From assembly GCA_030740795.1 (NCBI GenBank), contig JASLWO010000047.1, positions 1 through 64,000 of the forward strand: 64,000 nt of DNA, given 5' to 3'. The notes below the pieces were generated by a model that saw only the letters and a list, made by a program, of their open reading frames with translations, did no database searches and was not told where the DNA came from. The translations under genes and the position numbers were made by a program. This document shows positions 1-9,973 of this stretch, in pieces. The stretch comes from Acidimicrobiales bacterium (GTDB lineage Bacteria > Actinomycetota > Acidimicrobiia > Acidimicrobiales > UBA8592). Each line of letters opens with the position of its first letter. Position 1 is the first letter of the stretch.

Positions 1-906
<906 letters not shown>

Positions 907-924
907 TTATCCGTTGGGACAATT

Positions 925-1010
925 ACTTGTACTTTCGTACCACATCCCCATTTCTGGGAAGCACCTTGGGTGTCCGTCCTAGGTTGCCGGGCCACTAATG
1001 ACCTCTCTTA
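925..1010 (-). promoter_or_regulatory. SAM-clan riboswitch (SAM-IV or SAM-I/IV like) in metY leader
   Basis: Read on the minus strand, the leader contains GGTCATTAGTGGC, then CCGGCAACCT, a variable loop, then AAGGTGCTTCCC. These are the conserved core segments of the SAM-I/SAM-IV clan; the GGTCAT-AGTG start resembles SAM-IV. A GTAC-GAAA-GTAC hairpin follows at 929-940. The element sits between the ilvC stop and metY, pointing into metY. Family knowledge: such elements repress methionine genes when S-adenosylmethionine is high. Boundaries are approximate, because I could not fold or score it. Confidence 0.75.
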
Positions 1011-1069
1011 ATGTTGTTATTGATTGAACCAGAATCTACGTCATTCTGCAACCTGTGAGGAGATTTTCT

Positions 1070-2101
1070 TTAGCCTTGTCCCCCACTAGTATCTTTCACA
1101 CTTTGTTTTCCAGATGAAATCCAGGGCATCATGGCACGCAATTCTTTACCTACCTGCTCCACAGGCAAGTCATGGCCAGCCGCTTCAAGCTCTAGGAATC
1201 GTTTACGTCCACCTCTTGCTTCAGCTACCCATTCTTCAGCGAATGTTCCATTTTGAATTTCTTCTAGAATGGTCTGCATTGTCTCACGAACATGATCGTC
1301 TACTACTCGAGGGCCCCTAGTTAAATCACCATATTCTGCGGTATCAGAAACGCTATAACGCATACCAGCGATACCTTCTTCATACATAAGATCAACGATT
1401 AACTTAAGCTCGTGTAAGCATTCGAAATAAGCTATTTCTGGCTGGTATCCGGCACCTACCAATGTATTGAACCCGCTATTCACAAGTTCGGTTAACCCGC
1501 CACATAGGACGACTTGTTCGCCGAAAAGGTCCGTTTCACATTCTTCAGTAAACGTTGTCTCAATTACTCCGGCTCTGGCTCCACCGATTGCATCGGCGTA
1601 CGCTAGTGCGAATTCTTTTGCATTGCCAGAAGGGTTATTCTCAACTGCTATCAAGCATGGAACACCGCCGCCTTCAACATACGTTCTTCTAACTAAGTGC
1701 CCTGGTCCTTTGGGAGCAACCATGACAACGTCAACATTTGATGGAGGTTGGATTAAATCAAATCGGATATTAAAACCGTGTGAGAACATCAAAGTATCGC
1801 CCTCATTTAGGTTCGGCCCTATATGGTTTTCATAAATTTCTGCCTGATCGGTATCTGGTAGAAGAAGCATAACTACGTTCGCCCAGGCTGATGCTTCAGC
1901 AATACTCATTACTTGAAGTCCAGCTTCTTGTGCTTTTACGACCGAACTTGATTCTGGCCGTAAACCCACTGCTACTTCAATACCAGATTCTTTTAGGTTC
2001 AAAGCATGCGCATGCCCTTGAGAACCATACCCAAGTACAGCAATTTTTTTTGTTTCAATCTGCGTCCGATCTGCATCGGCTTCGTAATAGATGTTTGCCA
2101 C
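1070..2101 (-). CDS. ilvC: ketol-acid reductoisomerase
   Basis: Second common step of valine/isoleucine synthesis: isomerises and reduces acetolactate or acetohydroxybutyrate with NADPH and Mg2+. The 343-residue length is that of the short class I enzyme. The N-terminal Rossmann motif [17 protein letters not shown] (about residues 24-40) and the knotted C-terminal domain with [12 protein letters not shown] and SDTAEYGD are visible. The start codon is GTG at 2101, preceded by AAGGAG at good spacing on the minus strand. It is the last gene of ilvB-ilvN-ilvC, 53 bases after ilvN. Confidence 0.97.
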   Translation of the reverse strand: MANIYYEADADRTQIETKKIAVLGYGSQGHAHALNLKESGIEVAVGLRPESSSVVKAQEAGLQVMSIAEASAWANVVMLLLPDTDQAEIYENHIGPNLNEGDTLMFSHGFNIRFDLIQPPSNVDVVMVAPKGPGHLVRRTYVEGGGVPCLIAVENNPSGNAKEFALAYADAIGGARAGVIETTFTEECETDLFGEQVVLCGGLTELVNSGFNTLVGAGYQPEIAYFECLHELKLIVDLMYEEGIAGMRYSVSDTAEYGDLTRGPRVVDDHVRETMQTILEEIQNGTFAEEWVAEARGGRKRFLELEAAGHDLPVEQVGKELRAMMPWISSGKQSVKDTSGGQG

Positions 2102-2154
2102 TGTTTCTCCTTATTAATTTGGCTTATATCTTCCTAGATCTTCTTTTCTCTCAT

Positions 2155-2646
2155 TCATGATGTGATTGTTGAAAGCGCTATTATTCCTGTGCGTTGAACT
2201 TCCACAATCTCATAGGTTTCTAATACAACTTCAAAATCATTTACTATCTCAGGAGTTCCTGATAATGATACGACTATTTTCTGATCTCCTACACTTAGGA
2301 CATTCGCTTCAAATGACTCTATTTCTCGCATAATTTGATCTTCTCGGCCTTCTTCTACATTGACTGTAGCGAGGATAAGTTCTCGACTTATCGAGTCTTC
2401 AGGCGATAATTCCTGTATCTCAACAACGTTAATGAGTTTGTTGAGTTGTTTAACTACTTGTTCCAGAGGTGCAGATTCAGCATCTACGACAATAGTGATT
2501 CGGCTAAATAGGTCATTATCTGTCGGAGCTACCGCAAGTGATTCAATGTTAAATCCCCTTCTTGCAAAGAGTCCTGAAACTCGTGCTAGAACTCCGGGTT
2601 TGTTCTCTACTCTGACGACAAGTGTGTGGAACCGAACCGAACTCAT
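2155..2646 (-). CDS. ilvN: acetolactate synthase small (regulatory) subunit
   Basis: Regulatory subunit of acetohydroxyacid synthase; in this family it binds valine and confers feedback inhibition. The protein has 163 residues, normal for the full-length type. It opens with an ACT domain (HTLVVRVENKPGVLARVSGLFARRGFNIESLAV, residues 7-40) and continues with the conserved C-terminal ALS_ss domain (ELILATVNVE...). Its ATG overlaps the ilvB stop by four bases (ATGA), so the two subunits are translationally coupled, as expected for a fixed-ratio complex. Confidence 0.96.
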   Translation of the reverse strand: MSSVRFHTLVVRVENKPGVLARVSGLFARRGFNIESLAVAPTDNDLFSRITIVVDAESAPLEQVVKQLNKLINVVEIQELSPEDSISRELILATVNVEEGREDQIMREIESFEANVLSVGDQKIVVSLSGTPEIVNDFEVVLETYEIVEVQRTGIIALSTITS

Positions 2647-4379
2647 TTTTCGTTCCCTTGTGATGGGTGAACGATTACCTCACTATTTGATTTACCTGCT
2701 GGAACCATTGGGTATATATTCTCACTTGATTCTGTTCGGAAATCTATGACTACCGGTCGGTCATTGATTTCATTAGCCTGTTCTATTGCTGGTTTGACTT
2801 CTTCTGGGGATTCAACTCGGATTCCGACACAACCCATTGATTCAGCTAGCATTTTATAGTCTGGAAGGTCGGATTGGAGGTGAACCTCGCTGTAGCGCTT
2901 GTCGTAGAAGAGTTCTTGCCATTGGCGTACCATTCCCAAATAACCATTGTTCAAGACTGCTATTTTTACGGGGAAATTTTCTAGTCTTGCTGTTACTAGT
3001 TCCTGATTGGTCATTTGGAAACATCCATCACCATCAATGGCCCATACCATTCGGTCGGGTTTTCCTGCTTTCGCTCCAATTGCCGCTGGAACTGCGTATC
3101 CCATGGTTCCTAACCCTCCGGAGTTGATCCAGGTATATGGATGATTGAAGCTCCAAAATTGGCTGGCCCACATTTGATGCTGCCCTACTCCCGATGCCAC
3201 GATTGTGTCGTCTGGAGTGTTGTCTCGTAACTGTTCTATAACATGCTGGGGTTTTAACCCTTCTCCCGCCTGCCAGTCATCGTATACGAGTGGGAACTTT
3301 TCATTCCATCCGCTTATCTGTGATTTCCAAGCGGATCTGTCTGGGTGACTTTCTGTCTCCCCCATTTGTTTGATTGCTTTAATAAGTTCGGTGATGGTCC
3401 TTCCAACGTCTCCTTGTATTGAGACATCAGCAGAACGTACTTTGTTGAATTCAGCTGGATCAATATCGGCGTGGATAACTTTGGCATCTGGTGCGAAGGC
3501 ATCTACTTTCCCTGTGACTCTGTCGTCGAAACGAGCCCCTAGGGTAATCAATAAATCTGACTGCTGAATTGCGGTTATGGCGGTGTAGTTTCCATGCATC
3601 CCTGGCATGCCTAAAGCAAGTGGGTGGTTATCTGGGAAACCTCCTCGATTCATGAGGGTTGTGACTACGTGTATATCTAACAGTTCAGCTAAGTCTTTAA
3701 GTTGTTCGGCTGCTCGTGCTTTAAGAATTCCCCCTCCACTGTAGATAATTGGTCTTTCAGATTGGAAGATGAGCTTTGCAGCATCTTGGATTTCTTGTGG
3801 GTTTGGTTCTGTTTCTGGTTTGTATCCTGGTAAATCATGTCCGGAAGGTTCATAATCTTCGAATTGGGATACAGGGTTGTTGGCGTCTATCAGGTCTTTG
3901 GGGATGTCAACGAGTACAGGTCCTGGTCTTCCGGTTGTAGCTATATAGAAAGCATCATGTATAACTTGAGGGATTTGTTCAGCGTCTGTAACTAAAAAAT
4001 TGTGTTTCGTTACAGCCATGGTTATTCCGGTTGTGTCGCACTCTTGGAATGCGTCGGAACCTATCGCTCCGCTAGCTACCTGCCCTGTTATACAAACCAT
4101 TGGAACGGAGTCAAGCATTGCGTCAGCTAGAGGCGTAACCATATTTGTGGCGGCTGGACCGCTTGTTACAAGAGCAACACCTGGTCGCCCTGTAGCGTGG
4201 GCGTAACCCTCAGCCATGTGGCCGGCTCCTTGTTCGTGCCTAACTAGCACGTGTCGAATAGACGATTCAATTAGAGGATCATAGGCGGGTAAAATAGCTC
4301 CGCCAGGCAAACCGAAAACAAGCTCAACTCCTTGAGCTTCAAGATTTTTCATTAAGGCTTTCCCACCATTAGTTTGCAT
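2643..4379 (-). CDS. ilvB: acetolactate synthase large (catalytic) subunit
   Basis: ThDP-dependent acetohydroxyacid synthase, the first common step of branched-chain amino acid synthesis. I place the start at ATG 4379 (MQTNGGKALMKNLEAQGVELVFGLPGG), giving 578 residues. The track start at 4517 adds 46 residues unlike the family and runs into the divergent promoter region. Visible motifs are the ThDP glutamate region (VRHEQGAGHMAEGYA), the FAD/central domain, and the ThDP-Mg motif GDGCFQMTNQELVTA followed by NNGYLGMVRQWQ near the C-terminus. A hairpin and a short upstream ORF lie in the leader (separate entries). Expressed divergently from the MFS gene. Confidence 0.96.
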   Translation of the reverse strand: MQTNGGKALMKNLEAQGVELVFGLPGGAILPAYDPLIESSIRHVLVRHEQGAGHMAEGYAHATGRPGVALVTSGPAATNMVTPLADAMLDSVPMVCITGQVASGAIGSDAFQECDTTGITMAVTKHNFLVTDAEQIPQVIHDAFYIATTGRPGPVLVDIPKDLIDANNPVSQFEDYEPSGHDLPGYKPETEPNPQEIQDAAKLIFQSERPIIYSGGGILKARAAEQLKDLAELLDIHVVTTLMNRGGFPDNHPLALGMPGMHGNYTAITAIQQSDLLITLGARFDDRVTGKVDAFAPDAKVIHADIDPAEFNKVRSADVSIQGDVGRTITELIKAIKQMGETESHPDRSAWKSQISGWNEKFPLVYDDWQAGEGLKPQHVIEQLRDNTPDDTIVASGVGQHQMWASQFWSFNHPYTWINSGGLGTMGYAVPAAIGAKAGKPDRMVWAIDGDGCFQMTNQELVTARLENFPVKIAVLNNGYLGMVRQWQELFYDKRYSEVHLQSDLPDYKMLAESMGCVGIRVESPEEVKPAIEQANEINDRPVVIDFRTESSENIYPMVPAGKSNSEVIVHPSQGNEK

Positions 4380-4384
4380 GCCGC

Positions 4385-4429
4385 TTACCTCTGTGCGATT
4401 TGAGTTATCTGACCCTTTACGGTACCCAT
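4385..4429 (-). other. possible 14-codon upstream ORF in ilvB leader
   Basis: On the minus strand an ATG at 4429 opens the peptide MGTVKGQITQIAQR, whose TAA ends five bases before the ilvB ATG. It contains one Val and two Ile codons, not a strong run. Branched-chain attenuator leader peptides are known in front of ilvB in actinobacteria, so it is a candidate, but chance is quite possible. Confidence 0.25.
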
Positions 4430-4445
4430 TAGTTGGACGGTACCG
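4420..4445 (-). promoter_or_regulatory. inverted repeat in ilvB leader
   Basis: CGGTACC at 4420-4426 is matched by GGTACCG at 4439-4445, giving a perfect 7-bp stem with a 12-base loop about 40 bases upstream of the ilvB ATG and overlapping the start of the small upstream ORF. It could be an attenuator stem or an operator; there is no U-tract after it. Confidence 0.4.
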
Positions 4446-4502
4446 ACAGAGAAGCCCCCTACATTTTAGGATTTTAGGAAAAATGATTATTACAGAATTT
4501 TT

Positions 4503-5741
4503 GTGGTGGTTGACCAATTCTCTCGTACCCTCGTTTTGGTGAGCTTCAATGCGACGTTGAGATTTAATTTAAGGAAATTCTACAAAGAGTTGCCTTCTGG
4601 TTTGGTTCTCATAACCTTTGGAAGGTTTGTTTCTAATATTGCCTATCGTTTAGTTTTCCCATTTCTTCCGACAGTTTCGCGGGGTTTGGGGGTCACCACA
4701 GGAACTATGGGAACTGCGTTGGCGATGAGAGACCTTGTTGAAGTTTCTAGTCCTTTACTTGGCAAAGTCACAGATAGGAGAGGCACATCTCAGGCTATGG
4801 TCGCCGGTATCTGCGGCTTGGGTATGGCTGCTGCATTACAAGGAGCGAGTTCTGGTTTGATACTTTTTGTTTTTGCACTTGTCCTAGCTTCAATCTCAAA
4901 GAACTCTTTTGATATTGGCTCAAGTGCATGGACGGGGGCATCTGTGCCTTTTGAGAAACGATCTCGAGCTATTGGATTGATTGAAACGACATGGGCTCTT
5001 TCTTTCATTATTGGGATGCCCATCGCCGCAGTGTTAATACGGGCAGGAACGTGGCGAACACCATTTCTTGTCACTGCGGTGCTTTGCACTGTTACAGGAG
5101 CAGTGTTTCAAATCTTTATTGCCGGAAGTCAGGAACCATATGCGGTTCGTTCCCGGACACGTCTTTCCTCAACTGCCCGTTTCGCTCTTCTGGCAATGGT
5201 TGCTCTCGGAGCTGGCCACATGATGATGCTTGTCACTTTTGCTACATTTCTTGAGGACGAGCATGGTTTATCAACTTCTGGGCTTGGGTTGATCGCTCTG
5301 ATTATTGGGGTAGCTGAGTTGGTAGGGTCTGGGGGTGTAACCGTTTTTGGTGACAGGTTTGGGAAAGTCAAGGTAGTGAAGTTCGCATTGATACTTTCTC
5401 TTCCTCTTTCTTTTTGCCTTCCTCTTGGGGAATCTTCTATTTGGACTGCCCTGCTATTGATTTCCTTTTGGTTTGTTTGCACAGAATCTGTGATTGTTTC
5501 AATGCTCTCAACGTGTACGGAACTTGATCGAAATGCACGAGGGGCGATGATGGGCTATGTGTACGCTGGGTGGGCTTTGGGCAGGTTCTTCGGAGCGATC
5601 ATTGGAGCAAGAGTGTATGAAAGTTCTGGAATGCGTCCTGTCTCAATAATAATGGCTGTAACTCTCAGCTTTGCATTTCTTATTGTCTTAAAAGCTTTCG
5701 GGCTGTCAGGAGAATTAGAAGACGGAGATGTTCTAATCTAA
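4503..5741 (+). CDS. MFS transporter
   Basis: Membrane protein of the major facilitator superfamily, up to 412 residues, with about 12 hydrophobic segments (for example GLILFVFALVLASISKNSF and FALLAMVALGAGHMMMLVTFATFL). The loop GKVTDRRGTSQAM matches the MFS motif A position between helices 2 and 3. The substrate cannot be read from sequence. The ATG at 4503 is the only clear upstream start; the next in-frame ATG falls inside the first transmembrane half, so a start between them at TTG is possible. Its stop overlaps the next gene by one base (TAATG), so it is co-translated with the nucleotidyltransferase. Confidence 0.85.
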   Translation: MVVDQFSRTLVLVSFNATLRFNLRKFYKELPSGLVLITFGRFVSNIAYRLVFPFLPTVSRGLGVTTGTMGTALAMRDLVEVSSPLLGKVTDRRGTSQAMVAGICGLGMAAALQGASSGLILFVFALVLASISKNSFDIGSSAWTGASVPFEKRSRAIGLIETTWALSFIIGMPIAAVLIRAGTWRTPFLVTAVLCTVTGAVFQIFIAGSQEPYAVRSRTRLSSTARFALLAMVALGAGHMMMLVTFATFLEDEHGLSTSGLGLIALIIGVAELVGSGGVTVFGDRFGKVKVVKFALILSLPLSFCLPLGESSIWTALLLISFWFVCTESVIVSMLSTCTELDRNARGAMMGYVYAGWALGRFFGAIIGARVYESSGMRPVSIIMAVTLSFAFLIVLKAFGLSGELEDGDVLI

Positions 5742-6271
5742 TGACCACAGCTATTTACCCTGGGTCGTTTAATCCACCGACGATCGGACATTTAGAAATC
5801 GTTCAAAGCGCTGTTAGAAGCCTTTCTTTGACTCAAATTGATCTTACGATCTCCGAAGTGGCTTTGGGAAAAGAAAGCATTAAAGGTCCTTCTCTTGAAG
5901 AGAGGGTCAGCGTAGTTCAGGAATCCCTATCGTCGATTCCTGAAGCTCAAGTGGTTAGAACATCTAAGCAATTAATTGCTGATATTGCCGAAGGTTATGA
6001 TGTTGTAGTTCTTGGTGCAGATAAATGGGCACAATTGCAGGATTTAGCCTTCTACGAAGATGAGGCACATATGAGGGACTGTCTACGGCGGTTGCCTAAG
6101 TTGGCAGTTGCCCCAAGAAATAATATCCCAGTCCCTGAGGAGATCCTTTTAGAGGTTTCAGAAGGAATCGCTCCGATATCATCTTCTGAGGTTAGGCAGG
6201 GGAAATTTGAATGGATGACCAAGGAAGCCAAGGAATACGGTCAGGCGAATAGTTTTTGGGGTTTCAGCTAA
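5741..6271 (+). CDS. nicotinate-nucleotide adenylyltransferase-like nucleotidyltransferase
   Basis: Cytidylyltransferase-like Rossmann protein of 176 residues. The nucleotide-binding motif GSFNPPTIGHLEIVQ (residues 8-22) contains the HxGH-type T-I-G-H, and the C-terminal ISSSEVR motif is the second signature of the NadD/CoaD superfamily. Family members transfer AMP or CMP to a phosphorylated substrate. It is shorter and more divergent than a standard NadD (about 200 residues), so the substrate is unassigned. The ATG overlaps the stop of the MFS gene by one base, suggesting that transport and nucleotidyl transfer act on related compounds. Confidence 0.8.
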   Translation: MTTAIYPGSFNPPTIGHLEIVQSAVRSLSLTQIDLTISEVALGKESIKGPSLEERVSVVQESLSSIPEAQVVRTSKQLIADIAEGYDVVVLGADKWAQLQDLAFYEDEAHMRDCLRRLPKLAVAPRNNIPVPEEILLEVSEGIAPISSSEVRQGKFEWMTKEAKEYGQANSFWGFS

Positions 6272-6390
6272 CTAGCAGCCATTCTTTCACTTGTGCAGTT
6301 ATGACTACCTTTTCAGAGTTACGCAACTTAGAACTGGCAAAACTCTGCTAACCTGCCGTATCAATAACGGAACGAGCCGAACACGGTGGC

Positions 6391-8094
6391 ATGATGAACG
6401 AACAACCAGTCCAGATGAACATCCACTCATCACGAATCACTCAGCCCAAGAGCCAAGGCGCCTCCCAAGCGATGCTCTTGGCCACCGGTCTGAGCCAATC
6501 GGATCTGGGTCAGCCTCAGGTCGGTATTGCAGCATGTTGGTATGAGGGCAACCCGTGCAATATGCACCTCGACGGTCTTGGTATACATGTGAAACGCGGG
6601 GTTGTTGACTCGGGTCTCGTCGGTATGCGATTCAACACGATTGGTGTTTCCGATGGTATCTCCATGGGAACAGATGGCATGTCGTATTCGTTACAGAGCC
6701 GCGATCTGATCGCTGATTCGATCGAAACGGTCATGGCAGCACAATGGTACGATGGCCTTGTTGCTTTGCCCGGGTGCGACAAGAACATGCCGGGCTGTGT
6801 CATAGCGATGGGTCGCCTCGATCGACCTGCGATTATGGTCTACGGCGGTACGATCCGGGCAGGTTGCGCCACCATAGGAGGTGCTGAAGAGAAACTCGAC
6901 GTTGTGTCGGCCTTCCAGAGTTACGGGCAATTCCTTGCAGGTACGATTACAGAAGAAGAACGCCAGACGATTGTGTCGTGTGCCATTCCTGGGGCTGGTG
7001 CGTGCGGTGGGATGTATACTGCAAACACGATGGCCACCGCCATTGAAGCAATGGGTTTGAGCCTGCCATACTCTTCCTGTACCCCTGCTGAGGACCCCGC
7101 CAAAGTCCAAGAGTGCGTTAATGCTGGTGCAATGATGGGAATGCTTCTGTCAGAGGGATTGACGCCGCGCCGGATCGTCACCCGTGCGTCGCTCGAGAAT
7201 GCAATGGTCGTGACCATGGCACTCGGTGGATCAACCAACGCTGTGTTACACATGATCGCGATGGCCCGTGCGTTTGAGCTTGAGCTGGACCTCGACGACT
7301 GGCTCGCAACGAGCGCACGAGTGCCGCTGCTCGCCGACCTGAAACCGTCAGGACAGTACGTGATGGAAGACCTCCATGACGTTGGCGGCGTTCCTGGTGT
7401 GATGCGGTACCTGCTCGACGAGGGCATGCTCGACGGAGACCAGATGACGGTGACAGGCAAGACATTGGGTGAGAACCTGTCCGAAGTGCCACGTCTCATC
7501 AAGGATCAAGACGTTGTTTCGTCGCTCAATGCCGCAGTGAAGTCGAGGGGTCATATTTCGATCCTGCGCGGCAACCTTGCTCCTGGCGGCTCGGTGGGCA
7601 AGATCACCGGCAAACAAGGTCTACTCTTCACGGGTCCAGCGCGTGTGTTCGACTCTGAGGAGGACATGATCGCTGGACTTGAAGAAGGCCGGATCCAGTC
7701 GGGTGATGTGATTGTGATTCGTTATGAAGGCCCCAAAGGTGGGCCAGGAATGCCCGAGATGCTGACACCCACTAGCGCTCTTGCAGGCGCGGGGTTCATT
7801 GACGATGTCGCTTTGATCACCGATGGACGCTTCTCTGGTGGAAGCCACGGTTTTATCGTTGGACACGTCGTTCCAGAGGCCCAAGAAGGCGGACCGATCG
7901 CTTTGGTGCGTGATGGTGATGTCATCACGATTGACGACGAGAGCCACGAGATGAACGTGGAGGTCGCCGATAACGAACTTGCTGCTCGTGCCGAACAATG
8001 GGTGGCGCCACCGTTCAAGGCCACTTCAGGCACTTTATGGAAGTACATCCGCCTCGTTGAAGACGCATCCAACGGCTGTGTCACCGATGGCTGA
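6391..8094 (+). CDS. ilvD: dihydroxy-acid dehydratase
   Basis: Fe-S dehydratase of valine/isoleucine synthesis, 567 residues, the usual length. Cluster cysteines and motifs are visible: [11 protein letters not shown] (about residue 48), [11 protein letters not shown] (about 126), [14 protein letters not shown], and the C-terminal [15 protein letters not shown] with the active-site serine. An ATG at 6391 or the next codon gives MNEQPVQMN. Two 60-base lines counted inside it have 33 and 36 G+C, against 27 in the adjacent nucleotidyltransferase. Codons ending in C and G are more frequent than around it, so it may come from a higher-GC relative. It complements ilvBNC but is transcribed separately. 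Confidence 0.97.
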   Translation: MMNEQPVQMNIHSSRITQPKSQGASQAMLLATGLSQSDLGQPQVGIAACWYEGNPCNMHLDGLGIHVKRGVVDSGLVGMRFNTIGVSDGISMGTDGMSYSLQSRDLIADSIETVMAAQWYDGLVALPGCDKNMPGCVIAMGRLDRPAIMVYGGTIRAGCATIGGAEEKLDVVSAFQSYGQFLAGTITEEERQTIVSCAIPGAGACGGMYTANTMATAIEAMGLSLPYSSCTPAEDPAKVQECVNAGAMMGMLLSEGLTPRRIVTRASLENAMVVTMALGGSTNAVLHMIAMARAFELELDLDDWLATSARVPLLADLKPSGQYVMEDLHDVGGVPGVMRYLLDEGMLDGDQMTVTGKTLGENLSEVPRLIKDQDVVSSLNAAVKSRGHISILRGNLAPGGSVGKITGKQGLLFTGPARVFDSEEDMIAGLEEGRIQSGDVIVIRYEGPKGGPGMPEMLTPTSALAGAGFIDDVALITDGRFSGGSHGFIVGHVVPEAQEGGPIALVRDGDVITIDDESHEMNVEVADNELAARAEQWVAPPFKATSGTLWKYIRLVEDASNGCVTDG

Positions 8095-8175
8095 ATAAAC
8101 TCGGCGATTCCCTACACCCTTTTGGTTTATGCTGTCCGTGATTGTTTTACGTGCTATCAAAAAAAGATAATCGGT

Positions 8176-8211
8176 GAACTGAATTAAAATGAGAACTTCA
8201 GCATTCAGTTC
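8176..8211 (-). terminator. hairpin after the tetR-sulfatase operon
   Basis: GAACTGAAT at 8176-8184 pairs with ATTCAGTTC at 8203-8211, directly after the stop of the last operon gene. On the minus strand it is followed, after a short spacer, by ATCTTTTTTTGAT, a fair U-tract. An alternative shorter stem exists inside it. Likely transcription terminator. Confidence 0.5.
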
Positions 8212-9030
8212 TTATTGCTCTATTGAATCTTTAATCTGATCGAATTTTGTTCGAACTATCAACGCATACGTATCTGCGATTGCTGGTTCTCTGTGTGCTT
8301 TCTGCGCTTCTATTCTTGCCGGGTCCTGAACTACCGCCATGAAAGCCGCTTTACTTGGGAAAGCATTAAATCGGACTTGATCCCATTCTCTCCCGTCACC
8401 AACAATTGTGCCTTCTACCCCAAACCAGCCAGAGACGCGAACACCTTGCTCGATGCCGACAGTAGCTGCGTTCAAAGTATATTCAGCCATTTTTTCTGGG
8501 GTTTCACCTAACTCAGTCCGGTCATTAAATTTCACGACATGCAGAGCGATTATCGGACCGTCTTCACTGCTTGGCGGATGTTCCACCTTCTCCCAATTAG
8601 GAAGGGAACTTTGCGCGTTTGGAACATCCATGGGTAAGCAGCCCATAACTATTGTCTCTTTCATCCCTGCTTCCTTGTGTACGTGTTTTTCTTGGAAGTC
8701 TTTTCTTTCTTGCATATCGATGAATGATTTCCTTGTTGGATATTTCACAACTGCTATCCGATCCCAATCTCGATCATCACCAAGGAGTTTGTTTTCAACG
8801 TCGCCGAGGTAAACGATTTCAGCTCCTACGGCTTCAAGGGGTCCTAGTGGTGTGTAGCGATCGTCAGCTTCTCGACCTGTGATTTCTGTCGTGTTTCCAT
8901 CTTCGTACTGGGCTACGTCATGGTATTTCATGAGATTAACCATCCAAATAGGTCCGTCTTCATCTGCAGTGGTGGTAGCAAGTTGCAGGGCGTAATCGTA
9001 GTCAACGTTCCCGTATTTTGGTGATGCCAT
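8212..9030 (-). CDS. tandem dimeric alpha-beta barrel protein (DUF1330-like)
   Basis: A 272-residue protein made of two similar halves. Residues about 25-125 and 155-260 each carry the pattern GPIWMVNLMKYHD or GPIIALHVVKFND, a W-D-(R/Q)-(I/V) strand (DRDWDRIAVVKYP, GREWDQVRFNAFP) and a KAGM- or REPAI-type end. That is the ABM ferredoxin-like fold seen in DUF1330 and antibiotic monooxygenase-like proteins. No catalytic role can be read. It is the last gene of the tetR-sulfatase-MBL-dehalogenase operon, 20 bases after the dehalogenase, so it may bind or turn over a product of that pathway. No signal peptide. Confidence 0.75.
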   Translation of the reverse strand: MASPKYGNVDYDYALQLATTTADEDGPIWMVNLMKYHDVAQYEDGNTTEITGREADDRYTPLGPLEAVGAEIVYLGDVENKLLGDDRDWDRIAVVKYPTRKSFIDMQERKDFQEKHVHKEAGMKETIVMGCLPMDVPNAQSSLPNWEKVEHPPSSEDGPIIALHVVKFNDRTELGETPEKMAEYTLNAATVGIEQGVRVSGWFGVEGTIVGDGREWDQVRFNAFPSKAAFMAVVQDPARIEAQKAHREPAIADTYALIVRTKFDQIKDSIEQ

Positions 9031-9050
9031 AGTTGTTCTTCTTTCGGGTG

Positions 9051-9959
9051 TTATGTGTTAGATATAAAGTCGTTAATAAGTGCGGCAAGTTCTGGACCTT
9101 TGTCTTCTTGGAAGAAATGCCCGGCAGATTCTATCGTTACATGGTTCTGTTGTTTAGTTCCAGGTACTTTCGCATGAAATGGGGCGTCTCCGCCTTTGGT
9201 TACTGGGTCGCTATCACTAAATGCGAGAAGAAAAGGTTTGGTAAACTCACTGAGTCTTACCCATGCATCAGCGTTGTCTTTGCTGGCAGGGTCTTCTTCA
9301 CTTGTGGGAACGAGAGATGGGAAGATTCTAGCTCCCGCTTTGTAATCATCGGTGGGGAAAGGCGCATCATATGCGTTAATTTCCTCAGGGTTGAGATCTC
9401 GTACGCAAGCAGAGTTGATAAGGTCCCCTACTGGAAATTCTGGGGTTGTCTGTGAAAATTTTTGCCATCTTAGAAAAGCCTCCGTTGCTTCTCCTTTCCC
9501 AGTCGGAAGGCCAGTATTTCCGATAACAACCCTTGAGTAACGCTCCGGAGAAAGTGCTACTAGTCGTAAACCTATTAATCCACCCCAATCTTGACCGAAG
9601 AAGGTGATGTCGTTTAGGTCTAAGTGGTCAAAGAGTAGTTCTCTCATCCACTCAACATGTCTGGCGTAAGAGTAGTCAGTTTGTTCAACTGGTTTATCGC
9701 TCTTACCGAAACCGACTAAATCTGGGACTACAACCCGATGCCCCTCTTCTACGAGAATGGGAATCATATGCCGGTATAGGTAACTCCAGGAAGGTTCTCC
9801 GTGGAGCAATAAAATAGGATCTTTGTCTTTGGGGCCTTCATCTAGATAATGGACGCGTAAAGTTCCGCCTTCAGCATCATTGATTTCAACATAGATCGGT
9901 TCGAATGGGTAATTTTGTAAGCTGGTGAATCTATTGTCAGGGGTTCGTATTGTCTGCAT
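9051..9959 (-). CDS. haloalkane dehalogenase, HLD-I type alpha/beta hydrolase
   Basis: Hydrolytic dehalogenase releasing halide from carbon-halogen bonds; 302 residues, the normal size. The nucleophile elbow is GQDWGG with Asp124 and the halide-binding Trp125, and the oxyanion segment is HGEPSWSYLYR (residues 53-63). The general acid is probably Asp251 in FSDSDPVTKG, and the catalytic His281 lies in AGHFFQEDKG. An Asp nucleophile followed by Trp separates dehalogenases from Ser esterases, and the acid after strand 7 is the subfamily I arrangement. Epoxide hydrolases also use Asp, but lack this DW-plus-HGEPSW set. Fourth gene of the operon, 14 bases after the MBL gene. Confidence 0.88.
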   Translation of the reverse strand: MQTIRTPDNRFTSLQNYPFEPIYVEINDAEGGTLRVHYLDEGPKDKDPILLLHGEPSWSYLYRHMIPILVEEGHRVVVPDLVGFGKSDKPVEQTDYSYARHVEWMRELLFDHLDLNDITFFGQDWGGLIGLRLVALSPERYSRVVIGNTGLPTGKGEATEAFLRWQKFSQTTPEFPVGDLINSACVRDLNPEEINAYDAPFPTDDYKAGARIFPSLVPTSEEDPASKDNADAWVRLSEFTKPFLLAFSDSDPVTKGGDAPFHAKVPGTKQQNHVTIESAGHFFQEDKGPELAALINDFISNT

Positions 9960-9973
9960 GTTTCTCCTCTTTA

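Noticed and set aside
1030-1048. CAGAAT / ATTCTG hairpin after ilvC as terminator
   Set aside because: Short stem and no U-tract on the minus strand; not strong enough to annotate.
6921-7502. 193-aa minus-strand ORF
   Set aside because: Antisense shadow of ilvD, favoured by its higher GC content.
9033-9455. 140-aa plus-strand ORF (MFFFRVLCVRY...)
   Set aside because: Antisense to the haloalkane dehalogenase gene; composition is not protein-like.
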